From: Candidatus Woesebacteria bacterium GW2011_GWA1_41_7
Lineage (GTDB): Bacteria; Patescibacteriota; Microgenomatia; UBA8517
Assembly (NCBI GenBank): GCA_000997405.1
Contig: LCBU01000046.1
Location: 1-8,760, forward strand
Direction: 5' to 3'
DNA length: 8,760 bases
A model generated the notes under the pieces. The model saw nothing but the letters and a program-made list of their open reading frames with translations, was not told the DNA's origin and searched no databases. Positions 1 through 6,039 of the stretch are shown here, one piece after another (positions within the stretch are counted from its first letter, which is position 1; each line of letters opens with the position of its first letter). The translations under genes and the position numbers were made by a program.

Positions 1-2
1 GA

Positions 3-71
3 TTTAAGATAGTTGATAATCAAAAAGTCAGAATATGCAGAAAGTGTTCAAAGGAGATTGATACAAAATAA
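3..71 (+). CDS. rplX: 50S ribosomal protein L24, C-terminal end (5' truncated by window)
   Basis: This frame is open from the left edge and reads 22 residues (FKIVDNQKVRICRKCSKEID plus TK) before TAA at 69-71. The KIVDxxKVRxCRKC pattern matches the tail of bacterial L24, a protein that binds early during assembly of the large ribosomal subunit. The next gene starts one base later with an L5-like N-terminus, and L24-L5 is the conserved order in the S10/spc ribosomal operon, which supports both calls. Most of the gene lies outside the window, so identity rests on a short tail plus synteny. Confidence 0.6.
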   Translation, partial: FKIVDNQKVRICRKCSKEIDTK

Positions 72-72
72 T

Positions 73-150
73 ATGAAAGACCAAGGAATAAAGAAACAAT
101 ACGAAGAAAGTGTGGTACCTGAGCTTATGAAAGATTTGGGTATTAAAAAC
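73..150 (+). pseudogene. rplE: 50S ribosomal protein L5, N-terminal fragment fused to gyrA
   Basis: The ATG at 73 opens a reading frame whose first 26 residues (KKQYEESVVPELMKDLGIKN at the end) match the L5 N-terminus, where a K-Y-x-x-x-V-V-P-x-L-M-x-x-x-x-x-x-N pattern is typical. An AAAGGAG ribosome-binding site lies at 50-56, 16 bases upstream, inside rplX. In L5 the next residues should be a P-x-x-x-K-I-x-x-N-x-G-x-G block. Instead the frame continues directly into a gyrase A propeller strand (LVMATKTGIIKK). About 150 residues of L5 are therefore missing. This is either a chimeric contig end or a real fusion; the former is more likely. Confidence 0.6.
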
Positions 151-804
151 TTGGTAATGGCGACAAAAACCGGAATTATCAAGAAAACTCAAATATCACA
201 ATTTGAAAACCTGAGAGCTTCCGGACTTATTGCAATAAAACTAAAAGACGATGATCAGTTAGTTTCTGTCCATCCGACCACGGGAGATGACCATATTATT
301 CTTTTAACCCGTGACGCAAAATCCATCAGATTTCCTGAAGCAAATGCCAGACCAATGGGTAGAGCAACAACCGGAGTAACAGGCATTAAACTTGAAAAAG
401 GTGATGAACTGATAGGAATGGAGGTATTTCCGTCTAAAGAACAAATACCCTCAGATAAACGCAAAAAGTATTTCAGGGACATTCTGACTTTTGCGGAAAA
501 GGGACTTGGTAAGCGTACTCAAATTCACCACTTCCCAGTTCAAAAAAGAGCAGGTAAGGGCGTAAAAGCCGCCGTAGTTACGGATAAAACGGGATTTTTG
601 AAAACCGCAATTATGGTCACGCAGGTTATCGATCAGGTAGTCATAACAAGTAAAATGGGTCAGGTTATCAAACTTCCTTTGAAAAATATTCCACAACTCG
701 GACGTGCAACTCAGGGAGTGATACTCATGCGTTTTGCCAACAAAGGTGATTCTGTAGCAGCAGCAGCCGTTTTGGAAAAAGGCGGCGACGAAGAGGAAGA
801 ATAA
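73..804 (+). CDS. gyrA: DNA gyrase subunit A, C-terminal beta-propeller (chimeric N-terminus)
   Basis: From about 151 the frame encodes the last blades of the GyrA C-terminal domain, which wraps DNA around the gyrase A2B2 enzyme that introduces negative supercoils. Family landmarks are LVMATKTGIIKK, an L-R-A-S-G-L-I-A-I-K-L strand, GRATTGVTGIKL, LGKRTQIHHFP, RAGKGVKA and GRATQGVILMRF, ending in an acidic GGDEEEE tail as many GyrAs do. About 218 residues of GyrA are present. The breakage-reunion domain with the catalytic tyrosine and the first propeller blades are absent. The first 26 codons of this ORF (73-150) belong to ribosomal protein L5. An earlier in-frame TTG at 13 is not a credible start because 13-71 is rplX in another frame. 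The TAA is at 802-804, followed by a promoter for the next gene. Confidence 0.85.
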   Translation: MKDQGIKKQYEESVVPELMKDLGIKNLVMATKTGIIKKTQISQFENLRASGLIAIKLKDDDQLVSVHPTTGDDHIILLTRDAKSIRFPEANARPMGRATTGVTGIKLEKGDELIGMEVFPSKEQIPSDKRKKYFRDILTFAEKGLGKRTQIHHFPVQKRAGKGVKAAVVTDKTGFLKTAIMVTQVIDQVVITSKMGQVIKLPLKNIPQLGRATQGVILMRFANKGDSVAAAAVLEKGGDEEEE

Positions 805-811
805 AAAAAAC

Positions 812-840
812 TTGCAAAAGGAAATAGTTTAATTTAGGAT
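812..840 (+). promoter_or_regulatory. Sigma70-type promoter of the SIMPL gene, predicted leaderless
   Basis: TTGCAA at 812-817 and TAGGAT at 835-840 are separated by 17 bases. Only six bases separate the -10 from the GTG at 847, so the predicted transcription start is at the start codon. No Shine-Dalgarno is needed in that case. This supports GTG 847 as the real start. Confidence 0.5.
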
Positions 841-846
841 TAAAGG

Positions 847-1482
847 GTGAAAGACGAATCTTCAAAAAATATACCCGCACCGGCAAATTCTGTGGCTGCC
901 GTCATTATTTTTTTTGTTCTACTTTTTGTATTTGCAAAGTGGATTCAGGAAAGCGTTAATAAAAAATCCCAAGCTTTAGTTGACGCTTTAAAAAGTATGG
1001 GTATAAATAAGGAAGATATTAAAACCGTTTCTTATAATCTTTACCCTCAGTACGATTACACAACTTCTACAACCAACAGGATCACGGGTTACCAAATATC
1101 TACGAACTACCAAGTTAAAGTTAAAGATTTTGACAAAGTGAATGAAGTTTTGACCACAGCTACAGGTGTGGGTGCAAACGCAATTGGAAGCGTTAGCTTC
1201 GAAGTTAATGATGAAACAGAAAAGGAAAAACTTAATGAAGCACGCGAGCTGGCTGTAAAAGAAGCTAAAGCCAAGGCGGATGGACTTTCAAAAGCGGCCG
1301 GAATCAATCTTGGTAATATTGTTAATATCTCGGAAAGTCAAAACTCCGGCGATCAAATAAGACCGCTTTATGGAATGGGCGGAGCTCCGGATGTGACCAC
1401 AAAAGAGATAGCGGTCGCAGACATTGAGCCGGGACAAACTGAAATTCAAGTAACCGTAAGTCTCTCCTTCGAAGTCCGTTAA
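847..1482 (+). CDS. SIMPL-domain (DUF541/YggE-like) membrane-anchored protein, internally shortened
   Basis: The 211-residue product has a hydrophobic segment at residues 16-32 (AAVIIFFVLLFVFAKWI), probably a signal anchor with the rest outside the membrane. From residue 37 on it matches the SIMPL family: ALVDALKSMGINKEDIKT, NLYPQYDY, ITGYQISTNYQVKVKDFDKVNEVL, a charged helix EKLNEARELAVKEAKAKADGL, AAGINLGNIVNISES, and a C-terminal PGQTEIQVTVSLSFEV strand. The family function is poorly defined (periplasmic or surface proteins linked to stress in E. coli YggE). The first SIMPL strand with its G-x-G-x-x-x-x-x-P-D-x-A motif is absent: the anchor runs directly into the first helix, so roughly 40-50 residues seem to be missing. 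The stop is two bases from the stop of the convergent hydrolase. The family call is firm; the integrity of this copy is doubtful. Confidence 0.78.
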   Translation: MKDESSKNIPAPANSVAAVIIFFVLLFVFAKWIQESVNKKSQALVDALKSMGINKEDIKTVSYNLYPQYDYTTSTTNRITGYQISTNYQVKVKDFDKVNEVLTTATGVGANAIGSVSFEVNDETEKEKLNEARELAVKEAKAKADGLSKAAGINLGNIVNISESQNSGDQIRPLYGMGGAPDVTTKEIAVADIEPGQTEIQVTVSLSFEVR

Positions 1483-1484
1483 TT

Positions 1485-1997
1485 CTAACCTAAGAGAAAT
1501 TTATTGAATTCATCCTGATAAAAGTATTCGTGGTCGGCTCTCTGCATGGAAATTATTCGAATATCCGAAGCAAATCCCGATAAAAACATCTTAACGGCAT
1601 CTGTACCTCCATGAGGATCTTCTTCATTCTGAATACAAATTATATTTTCTGCAGGGATTTTTCCTAATGCATTTTTAATAACTTCTTTTCTATCCTCATT
1701 AATATCATTCAAGGGCATCCCGCAAAATATAACTTTTCTTATCTTTTCCGGAGATTTTTCAATCACAAGTGAAGCCACCAGGGTGCCTACAGACTTGGCG
1801 ATTATATCAACAACCCTTTTTCCGGTTATTCCGTCTAATAGGTTTGCTTTCTCGGCAGCGTCAAACTTAATATCGGGATCCTCCCAATGTCCCCAGTAAA
1901 TGGGACGTATTTCGCCATCGCTTTTTACACTTTTTGCAGTTTCTTCCAGCCAGTCTTTGTTGTGTGCCGAATATCCCGGGATAATTATTGTAACCAT
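1485..1997 (-). CDS. Small alpha/beta hydrolase, RBBP9/YdeN-like
   Basis: The 170-residue protein is the usual length for this family of small serine hydrolases. It starts with an MVTIIIPGYS strand and oxyanion loop, then YWGHWEDP. The putative catalytic triad is Ser69 in the nucleophile elbow IIAKSVGT (an A-x-S-x-G variant of G-x-S-x-G), Asp127 in QNEEDPHGG and His156 in RADHEYFY. The product is probably cytoplasmic, as no signal peptide or membrane segment is seen. Substrate is unknown; relatives act as esterases or peptidases and many are uncharacterised. The ATG at 1995-1997 has no Shine-Dalgarno, but a perfect TATAAT lies 12 bases upstream. The gene is convergent with the SIMPL gene and divergent from metK. 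It looks intact, unlike its neighbours. Confidence 0.72.
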   Translation of the reverse strand: MVTIIIPGYSAHNKDWLEETAKSVKSDGEIRPIYWGHWEDPDIKFDAAEKANLLDGITGKRVVDIIAKSVGTLVASLVIEKSPEKIRKVIFCGMPLNDINEDRKEVIKNALGKIPAENIICIQNEEDPHGGTDAVKMFLSGFASDIRIISMQRADHEYFYQDEFNKFLLG

Positions 1998-2009
1998 AAG
2001 TAATTATCC

Positions 2010-2015
2010 ATTATA
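2010..2015 (-). promoter_or_regulatory. -10 element (TATAAT) of the hydrolase gene
   Basis: A perfect TATAAT on the minus strand ends 12 bases before the ATG at 1997, implying a 5' leader of about five bases. No good -35 is seen at the expected distance (2033-2038 reads CCGTAA). Confidence 0.4.
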
Positions 2016-2039
2016 GCAAAATCCGGGAAATGTTACGGC

Positions 2040-2067
2040 TTGACTAACGACACGAAGAATATAAACT
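2040..2067 (+). promoter_or_regulatory. Promoter of the metK riboswitch transcript
   Basis: TTGACT at 2040-2045 is followed after 16 bases by TAAACT at 2062-2067. The predicted start near 2074 coincides with the 5' strand of riboswitch helix P1, which supports the assignment. An overlapping TATAAA at 2060-2065 has only a 14-base spacer and is less likely. Confidence 0.5.
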
Positions 2068-2073
2068 AAATTT

Positions 2074-2200
2074 AGTATCAAGAGTGCGGGGAGGGAGCAA
2101 GCCCAATGAACCGCCAACAACCCTTCGACCGGCCAGAAAACCGTAGGTCGAGGATGGGTGCTAAAGCTTGACTGTCCGCCGGGAGGCGGAAAACGATATG
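2074..2200 (+). promoter_or_regulatory. SAM-I (S-box) riboswitch upstream of metK
   Basis: The S-box consensus is visible in order: TATCAAGAG (P1 and J1/2) at 2076-2084, GAGGGA at 2091-2096, AAGCCCAATGAA at 2099-2110, CAACC at 2118-2122 and GGGTGCTAAA at 2156-2165. Helices can be drawn: P1 GTATC 2075-2079 with GATAT 2195-2199; P2 GCGG 2086-2089 with CCGC 2111-2114; P3 CGACC 2126-2130 with GGTCG 2146-2150; P4 TCCGCC 2175-2180 with GGCGGA 2185-2190. The metK Shine-Dalgarno GGGAGG (2181-2186) lies in the loop and 3' strand of P4, and the start codon takes part in P1. No terminator with a T-run follows. Binding of SAM should therefore block translation initiation rather than end transcription. 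A SAM-I/IV-type reading, with P1 as TCAAG/CTTGA (2078-2082/2167-2171) and P4 as a downstream hairpin, is an alternative. Confidence 0.85.
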
Positions 2201-3049
2201 GGTAAACAAATAACCAATTACTCCAAATTATATTCAGTTGAATCCGTAACGGAAGGACACCCTGACAAAGTCTGTGACCAGGTTTCGGATGCAATTTTGG
2301 ATGAATGTCTGAAAATAGATCCCAAAAGCCGTGTAGCGATTGAGTCTTTCGGCTCTCATGGTCTTTTTGTTGTCGGTGGGGAGGTCACAACCCATGCTAA
2401 ATTTGATGCCGCAAAAATAGCGGCAAAAGTATATAAGGAAATTGGCTACAAAGATAAGTTAAAAATTATCACCAATATTATTAAACAATCTCCCGATATT
2501 GCTATGGGGGTAGATACAGGCGGGGCAGGGGACCAGGGTATTATGTACGGCTTTGCAACCAATGAAACTCCTGAGTATTTACCAAAAGGAGTTGCACTGG
2601 TTCATAAACTGACACATGGCCTTGCTGACCTGAGACGTAAAGGAAAAATTGGCTGGCTTCTCCCCGACGGCAAGGCACAGGTTACAATGCAGGGAAAAGA
2701 TATAAAAACAATTCTGGTTTCTACACAACACAAAAAAGGAGTTTCATCTGAAACTATAAATGCCGAGATTACATCAAAATTAATCAAAAAATTGGTAGGG
2801 GACATTTCCGGGATAAATATTCTTGTAAACCCAACAGGAAAGTTTGAGGTTGGCGGTTTTGTTGCCGACACTGGACTAACCGGCAGAAAAATCATGGTCG
2901 ATACATATGGAGGCCTTATTCCCCACGGCGGAGGCTGTTTTTCAGGTAAAGATCCTACAAAGGTAGACAGAAGCGGCGCCTACATGTGCCGTTTTGCCGC
3001 TAAAAATTTGGTTTATCAGGGATATGGCAAAGAAAAGGTCAAAGTTTAA
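2198..3049 (+). pseudogene. metK: S-adenosylmethionine synthetase, C-terminal block deleted
   Basis: MetK makes S-adenosylmethionine from ATP and methionine, and it is the expected target of the upstream SAM riboswitch. The first 283 residues carry clear family motifs: SVTEGHPDKVCDQVSDAILD (methionine and ATP site), ESFGSHGLFVVGGEVTT, GAGDQGIMYGFATNET, LPDGKAQVTM, STQHKKG, NPTGKFEVGGFVADTGLTGRK and GGGCFSGKDPTKVDRSGAY (phosphate-binding region). The frame then hits TAA at 3047-3049 after KEKVKV, where full MetK continues with a Y-A-I-G-x-x-E-P strand for about 30 residues. The true C-terminus reappears from about 3058 in another frame. The start is the ATG at 2198, with GGGAGG 11 bases upstream. 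An in-frame TTG at 2168 lies inside the riboswitch and is rejected. As it stands the gene cannot make a full enzyme (about 380-400 residues). Confidence 0.88.
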
Positions 3050-3057
3050 ATAGTGTA

Positions 3058-3192
3058 CTTAAAAAAGACTTTGACTTCAGACCTTTGGCAATTATAGAAA
3101 GGCTAAACTTACAAAAACCGATTTATAGGCAAACCGCCGCTTACGGACATTTTGGACGAAAAGGATTTCCTTGGGAAGAAACCTCTGATTAA
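3058..3192 (+). pseudogene. metK: metK C-terminal fragment in shifted frame
   Basis: Read from 3058 this frame gives [18 protein letters not shown], then [24 protein letters not shown] and TAA at 3190-3192. That is the conserved MetK C-terminus (family pattern F-D-L-R-P ... [14 protein letters not shown] ... F-P-W-E). It lies in a different frame from the upstream metK part. By comparison with E. coli MetK about 30 residues between KVKV and LKKDF are missing, so roughly 90-95 bp have been lost with a net frameshift. The end overlaps the stop of the convergent minus-strand gene by four bases. Confidence 0.85.
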
Positions 3193-3740
3193 TTTTTCCT
3201 AAGCATTAATATATCGGCACAAAGATCAGTCACTATTAAAGATCCTTTTTCGGACAGTTTTACATTCATAGGGATAATATTTACCCCCGAATATCCCAAT
3301 TTATTCTCCAGCTTTACACTCAAATCAATAAGTGCCACCTTTAACTCAGCACGATTGAAAACTTGTTCATCTTCCGACAGGTTTAACCCTTTGCCGGGTA
3401 TATACCTGGATATTCCTTCAATTTCACTACACATCCTACAAACATGTAAATTTAAAAAGGGATTAACTTCTACCGGAATATTCTTTTTCGAGACAGGGAG
3501 GTGTAATAACACCTTTCTTTCTTCCGCTAATTTATATGCCCGATTTGTGACAGTGTAGTAGTGATTTAATATATCGACTGTCATGTCGTGGGGAAAGCCG
3601 CTTTGGGTAATGTTTTTGTAATTTTTAACAACGACATCGCCCAATCGATAGACACTGGAATCTATACCTGTACCTATTAGTTTAGCCTGCCTTTCTTTGT
3701 GGCACGGCCAGAAACTGATCTCAGCAGATTCTTTGAACAT
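3189..3740 (-). CDS. Kinase-fold-like protein, possible pseudokinase
   Basis: The 183-residue product has features of a very small protein-kinase/APH-type fold. There is a glycine-rich loop-like segment [12 protein letters not shown] (residues 22-33), then a VVVKNY strand whose Lys39 could be the ATP-binding lysine. Near the C-terminus [11 protein letters not shown] (152-162) resembles the D-x-x-P-x-N catalytic loop, followed by [11 protein letters not shown], where Asp172 could be the metal-binding Asp. The catalytic Asp position is Asn154 (N-I-I-P-M-N), so phosphotransfer is doubtful. Two cysteines at 101 and 104 (CRMC) lie in the middle. At 183 residues it is much shorter than typical kinases (about 250 or more), and a C-terminal lobe is largely missing. 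A perfect TATAAT lies 12 bases before the ATG. Its stop overlaps the metK tail on the other strand. The fold assignment is an inference from motif spacing; no close relative is recognised. Confidence 0.45.
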   Translation of the reverse strand: MFKESAEISFWPCHKERQAKLIGTGIDSSVYRLGDVVVKNYKNITQSGFPHDMTVDILNHYYTVTNRAYKLAEERKVLLHLPVSKKNIPVEVNPFLNLHVCRMCSEIEGISRYIPGKGLNLSEDEQVFNRAELKVALIDLSVKLENKLGYSGVNIIPMNVKLSEKGSLIVTDLCADILMLRKN

Positions 3741-3752
3741 AGCGAATTATAT

Positions 3753-3758
3753 ATTATA
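3753..3758 (-). promoter_or_regulatory. -10 element (TATAAT) of the kinase-like gene
   Basis: A perfect TATAAT on the minus strand ends 12 bases before the ATG at 3740, in a very A+T-rich 50-base gap. No convincing -35 is present. The short distance predicts a leader of about five bases. Confidence 0.4.
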
Positions 3759-3793
3759 AGATATATTATTTGCAAACTATAGAATACTAAATA

Positions 3794-4021
3794 TCACTTA
3801 CCGAGCACCCGCCTCAGAAGTGCGGTGGGAGAAACCAGCCCTCCGTCCGACCTGGGTCTATTTGGGCACCTATCCGGCCTATATCTGGCTACCTCGAGTA
3901 TTATAGATGGGTCATTGAGCGTGTCGGGGTTGCAATAATATTCACCGCCAATATAAGTTCTGGCAGGGCAAGTAAAACAGGGGGGAGGGTAGGCTCCGTC
4001 GGCATAACGCAGACGCTCCAC
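3794..4021 (-). CDS. Small Cys-rich protein next to the recombinase, unknown function
   Basis: This 75-residue ORF starts at a GTG that follows the recombinase stop codon with no gap, so it is probably translated by coupling to it. It holds four cysteines (15, 18, 30 and 52) in the pattern CFTCP, YYCNP and DRCPNRP, which would suit one zinc site, with many Pro and Arg residues. The C-terminus SPTALLRRVLGK is basic. There is no signal peptide or membrane segment. I do not recognise a family. Context suggests a partner of the tyrosine recombinase (a DNA-binding or directionality factor would be one guess), but nothing in the sequence proves this. The ORF is short, so chance remains possible. 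Confidence 0.45.
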   Translation of the reverse strand: MERLRYADGAYPPPCFTCPARTYIGGEYYCNPDTLNDPSIILEVARYRPDRCPNRPRSDGGLVSPTALLRRVLGK

Positions 4022-4357
4022 CTAGCCCTTTCCTCCTCTTCCGTGGAAAGTTTCATGAATATCTCTGAGTTGTTTATTGGTTACGTGCGTATAGATCTGG
4101 GTTGTTGAAATATTTTTGTGTCCCAGCATTTCCTGCACACTTCTTATATCAGCTCCGGCATTTAGGAGGTCCGTTGCAAAACTATGCCTCATTACGTGTG
4201 GTGTGACCTCAATCGGCAGCTTCATTTTGTGGGAATATTTTTTGACCATCCTTTGAACAGACCTGACTGTTAACCTCATTTTCTCGTCCGCGGTTGTGGG
4301 TTCAGATTTGCCTTTATGGTGAATAAAAAGCGGTTTAAAATGATCGTCACGCTCATT
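4022..4357 (-). pseudogene. Tyrosine recombinase (XerC/XerD-like), C-terminal catalytic part
   Basis: Reading from about 4357 gives [16 protein letters not shown], then [34 protein letters not shown] and [15 protein letters not shown], ending in GRGGKG and TAG at 4022-4024. These are the H-x-x-R, H and nucleophilic Tyr elements of the tyrosine recombinase active site (HVMRH, LGHKN, IYTHV). Xer proteins resolve chromosome dimers at dif; related integrases move mobile elements. The frame is open back to 4387, but the residues before NERDDH do not look like the family. It is in a different frame from the N-terminal half, and the segment with the first catalytic Arg and the Lys is gone. Confidence 0.82.
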
Positions 4358-4829
4358 AAAATAGGACCTCCAAGATTGCCTTATCACGTTTACCTTGAAT
4401 CGTGGAAAGTGTCGGAGCGTTTAGAAGCCTGTCTACCTGTTCGCCGTTTAAAAATTTCACTTGGCGTTCCTCAACTTTCGGTAGCTCAATTTTCTCCGGC
4501 GAGAGAACCGCATAGTCATTTTTAATAAGCCATTTAAGGAAGCTTCTCAGAGCTATCACATGATACCCTTGAGTCCTTCTGGTCATCAGCGCCTTACCTT
4601 CACCAGGAAGGCCCGCAAGGTACACCCTGAAGCTTCTTACGACGTCTGCATTAATGTCCACAAGATTCCTTCGGATTCCCTGAGAATCCATCCAATTTAT
4701 TAATCTTGTAAGGTAATGTTTGTAGTCGCGGATAGTTAGGGGAGAGGAGCCGCGCTCAATCTGAAGATACTCCAGGTATTGATCGATTTTTCTTCCAATC
4801 TCGGACTGATTTTGGGCGGTATCAGCCAT
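4356..4829 (-). pseudogene. Tyrosine recombinase (XerC/XerD-like), N-terminal part
   Basis: The 157-residue frame holds the SAM-like core-binding domain of Xer recombinases: IDQYLEYLQIERGSSPLTIR, DYKHYLTRLINWM, a helix with RRTQGYHVIALRSFLKWLIK, then LPKVEERQVKFLNGEQVDRLL and [11 protein letters not shown], where it stops at TAA (4356-4358). In the family the next residues are T-G-L-R-x-S-E-L with the first catalytic Arg, then about 40 residues including the beta-hairpin Lys. About 50 residues are absent before the catalytic half resumes in another frame. The ATG at 4829 is supported by a leaderless-type promoter. Together the halves cannot make an active recombinase. Confidence 0.82.
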
Positions 4830-4838
4830 TACATAAAG

Positions 4839-4868
4839 AGTTTACACTGAGAGAATTAAAGGTGTCAA
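4839..4868 (-). promoter_or_regulatory. Promoter of the tyrosine recombinase gene
   Basis: On the minus strand a consensus TTGACA (4863-4868) is followed after 18 bases by TAAACT (4839-4844), nine bases before the ATG at 4829. The -35 hexamer overlaps the TGA stop of the upstream HAD gene, so the recombinase has its own promoter inside an apparent operon. Confidence 0.55.
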
Positions 4869-5611
4869 TGGGATTGTGCGACACAAAAAGAATTTACCTT
4901 ATCGCTTAAAAAGTCCTTTGCTTGTGGGCCCGATAGGAACCTTATAACCGACCAGCTTCCGTTTGAATAGGACGATTCTCCCAAATATTTTATTCTTGGA
5001 TGCACAAATCTGCCGTTGTCGTTCCAAGGCTGAGGAACTATTATTACATGCGCCGGAGTCTCCTGAGCGATTGTTTTTGCTTCCTCGACGGCATCTTCTA
5101 TGTGCAATGCGACACCGTATCTATTAATCATGCCGGATTTAAACTCTCCGCCGGACATACCTTCTTTTCTGCCTAAAATAATGTTTTCCGGTTTTACCCA
5201 AGGAAGCTCTTTTCTAAACCACTCACGGGTTGCCTCAAGATGTTCAACCGGCCGTGACGATATGAATAGATAAGGAAGTGCGGCCTCGTTAAGCATCTGA
5301 AGAAAACTTTTTATTCCTGGCATAGCCGGAGCATTTGCATACACCTCATCATCGTTCCAAGCACTTTTGGCCAGTTCCATTGCTTTATCCGGATCTACTC
5401 CGTTGTCCTTTGCAATTTTAGCCAATTCCCAATAAGTTACCAAGTCTTCCTTCTGAATATTTTTTCGCAAAGTGTGACTTATTTTATTTAATGCCAAAAC
5501 ATAAGTCGCTTGTGTTACTGCATCAATGTCAATTCCTATGGAACCACCATTAAGAAGTTTTAAATTTTCACTTAAAGAATTAAATACATTGGGATATCTT
5601 TCCGCAAACAT
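4865..5611 (-). CDS. HAD-superfamily phosphatase, 5'-nucleotidase-like
   Basis: With the ATG at 5611 the protein has 248 residues. Motif I is SIGIDIDAV, with Asp28 as likely nucleophile and Asp30 as acid/base; motif II is LFISSRP (Ser118/Ser119); a Lys-containing EFKSGMINRYG segment precedes HIEDAVEEA (Glu172, Asp173), the acidic metal-binding motif. A helical cap of about 60 residues lies between motifs I and II (SHTLRKNIQKEDLVTYW and on), as in NT5C-type deoxyribonucleotidases. Substrate is not certain. An in-frame TTG at 5647 would extend the protein by 12 residues, but that TTG is the start of a good -35 hexamer, and the ATG sits seven bases after the -10. The motif I Asp lies farther from the N-terminus than usual. 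The gene is followed by the recombinase, whose -35 overlaps this stop. It appears intact. Confidence 0.7.
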   Translation of the reverse strand: MFAERYPNVFNSLSENLKLLNGGSIGIDIDAVTQATYVLALNKISHTLRKNIQKEDLVTYWELAKIAKDNGVDPDKAMELAKSAWNDDEVYANAPAMPGIKSFLQMLNEAALPYLFISSRPVEHLEATREWFRKELPWVKPENIILGRKEGMSGGEFKSGMINRYGVALHIEDAVEEAKTIAQETPAHVIIVPQPWNDNGRFVHPRIKYLGESSYSNGSWSVIRFLSGPQAKDFLSDKVNSFCVAQSH

Positions 5612-5618
5612 TTCAAGA

Positions 5619-5647
5619 ATTCTAAAGGTTAATTGCAAAAAAGGCAA
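5619..5647 (-). promoter_or_regulatory. Leaderless promoter of the HAD phosphatase gene
   Basis: On the minus strand TTGCCT (5642-5647), a 17-base spacer and TAGAAT (5619-5624) lie seven bases before the ATG at 5611. The predicted transcription start is the A of the start codon. This decides between the ATG and the upstream TTG. Confidence 0.55.
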
Positions 5648-6039
5648 ATACTCTTAAAAATTAGTCATTTTTCGTGCCTGGGTTGAGGCTAAAACCTCAC
5701 CAAATCGATTTTAAAGGCCCTCCGGACAAAAAGATGATTAACTCATCGTCTCTTTGTCCCGTATTTACGGAAATATCAATTAAATTAACCAAAATAAATA
5801 TTTTATTTACTCCGGCGGACCAAAAAATAGGGAAGTGGTCGGAATTCATAAAATATCGTTTCGGTCTTTGTTTGGAGGACTAATTTTTAGACAGTTATTA
5901 AAATAGAGCATATTAAATAAAAAATCGATAAAAAAATTAACATACCTTAAAGGTAATTCCGGGAAGTTCATAAAACACTACGCTACCCTCCACAATCTTA
6001 AACAACGTCGCAAAAGTTATATTGTACGACTATGTATAA

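Noticed and set aside
5612..5647. TTG start giving the HAD protein 12 extra residues
   Set aside because: The TTG is part of a -35 hexamer with a correctly spaced -10 before the ATG at 5611.
5674..5883. 69-codon plus ORF and overlapping 50-codon minus ORF (5697-5849)
   Set aside because: They overlap on opposite strands, neither has recognised motifs or a good initiation signal, and both are short enough to occur by chance.
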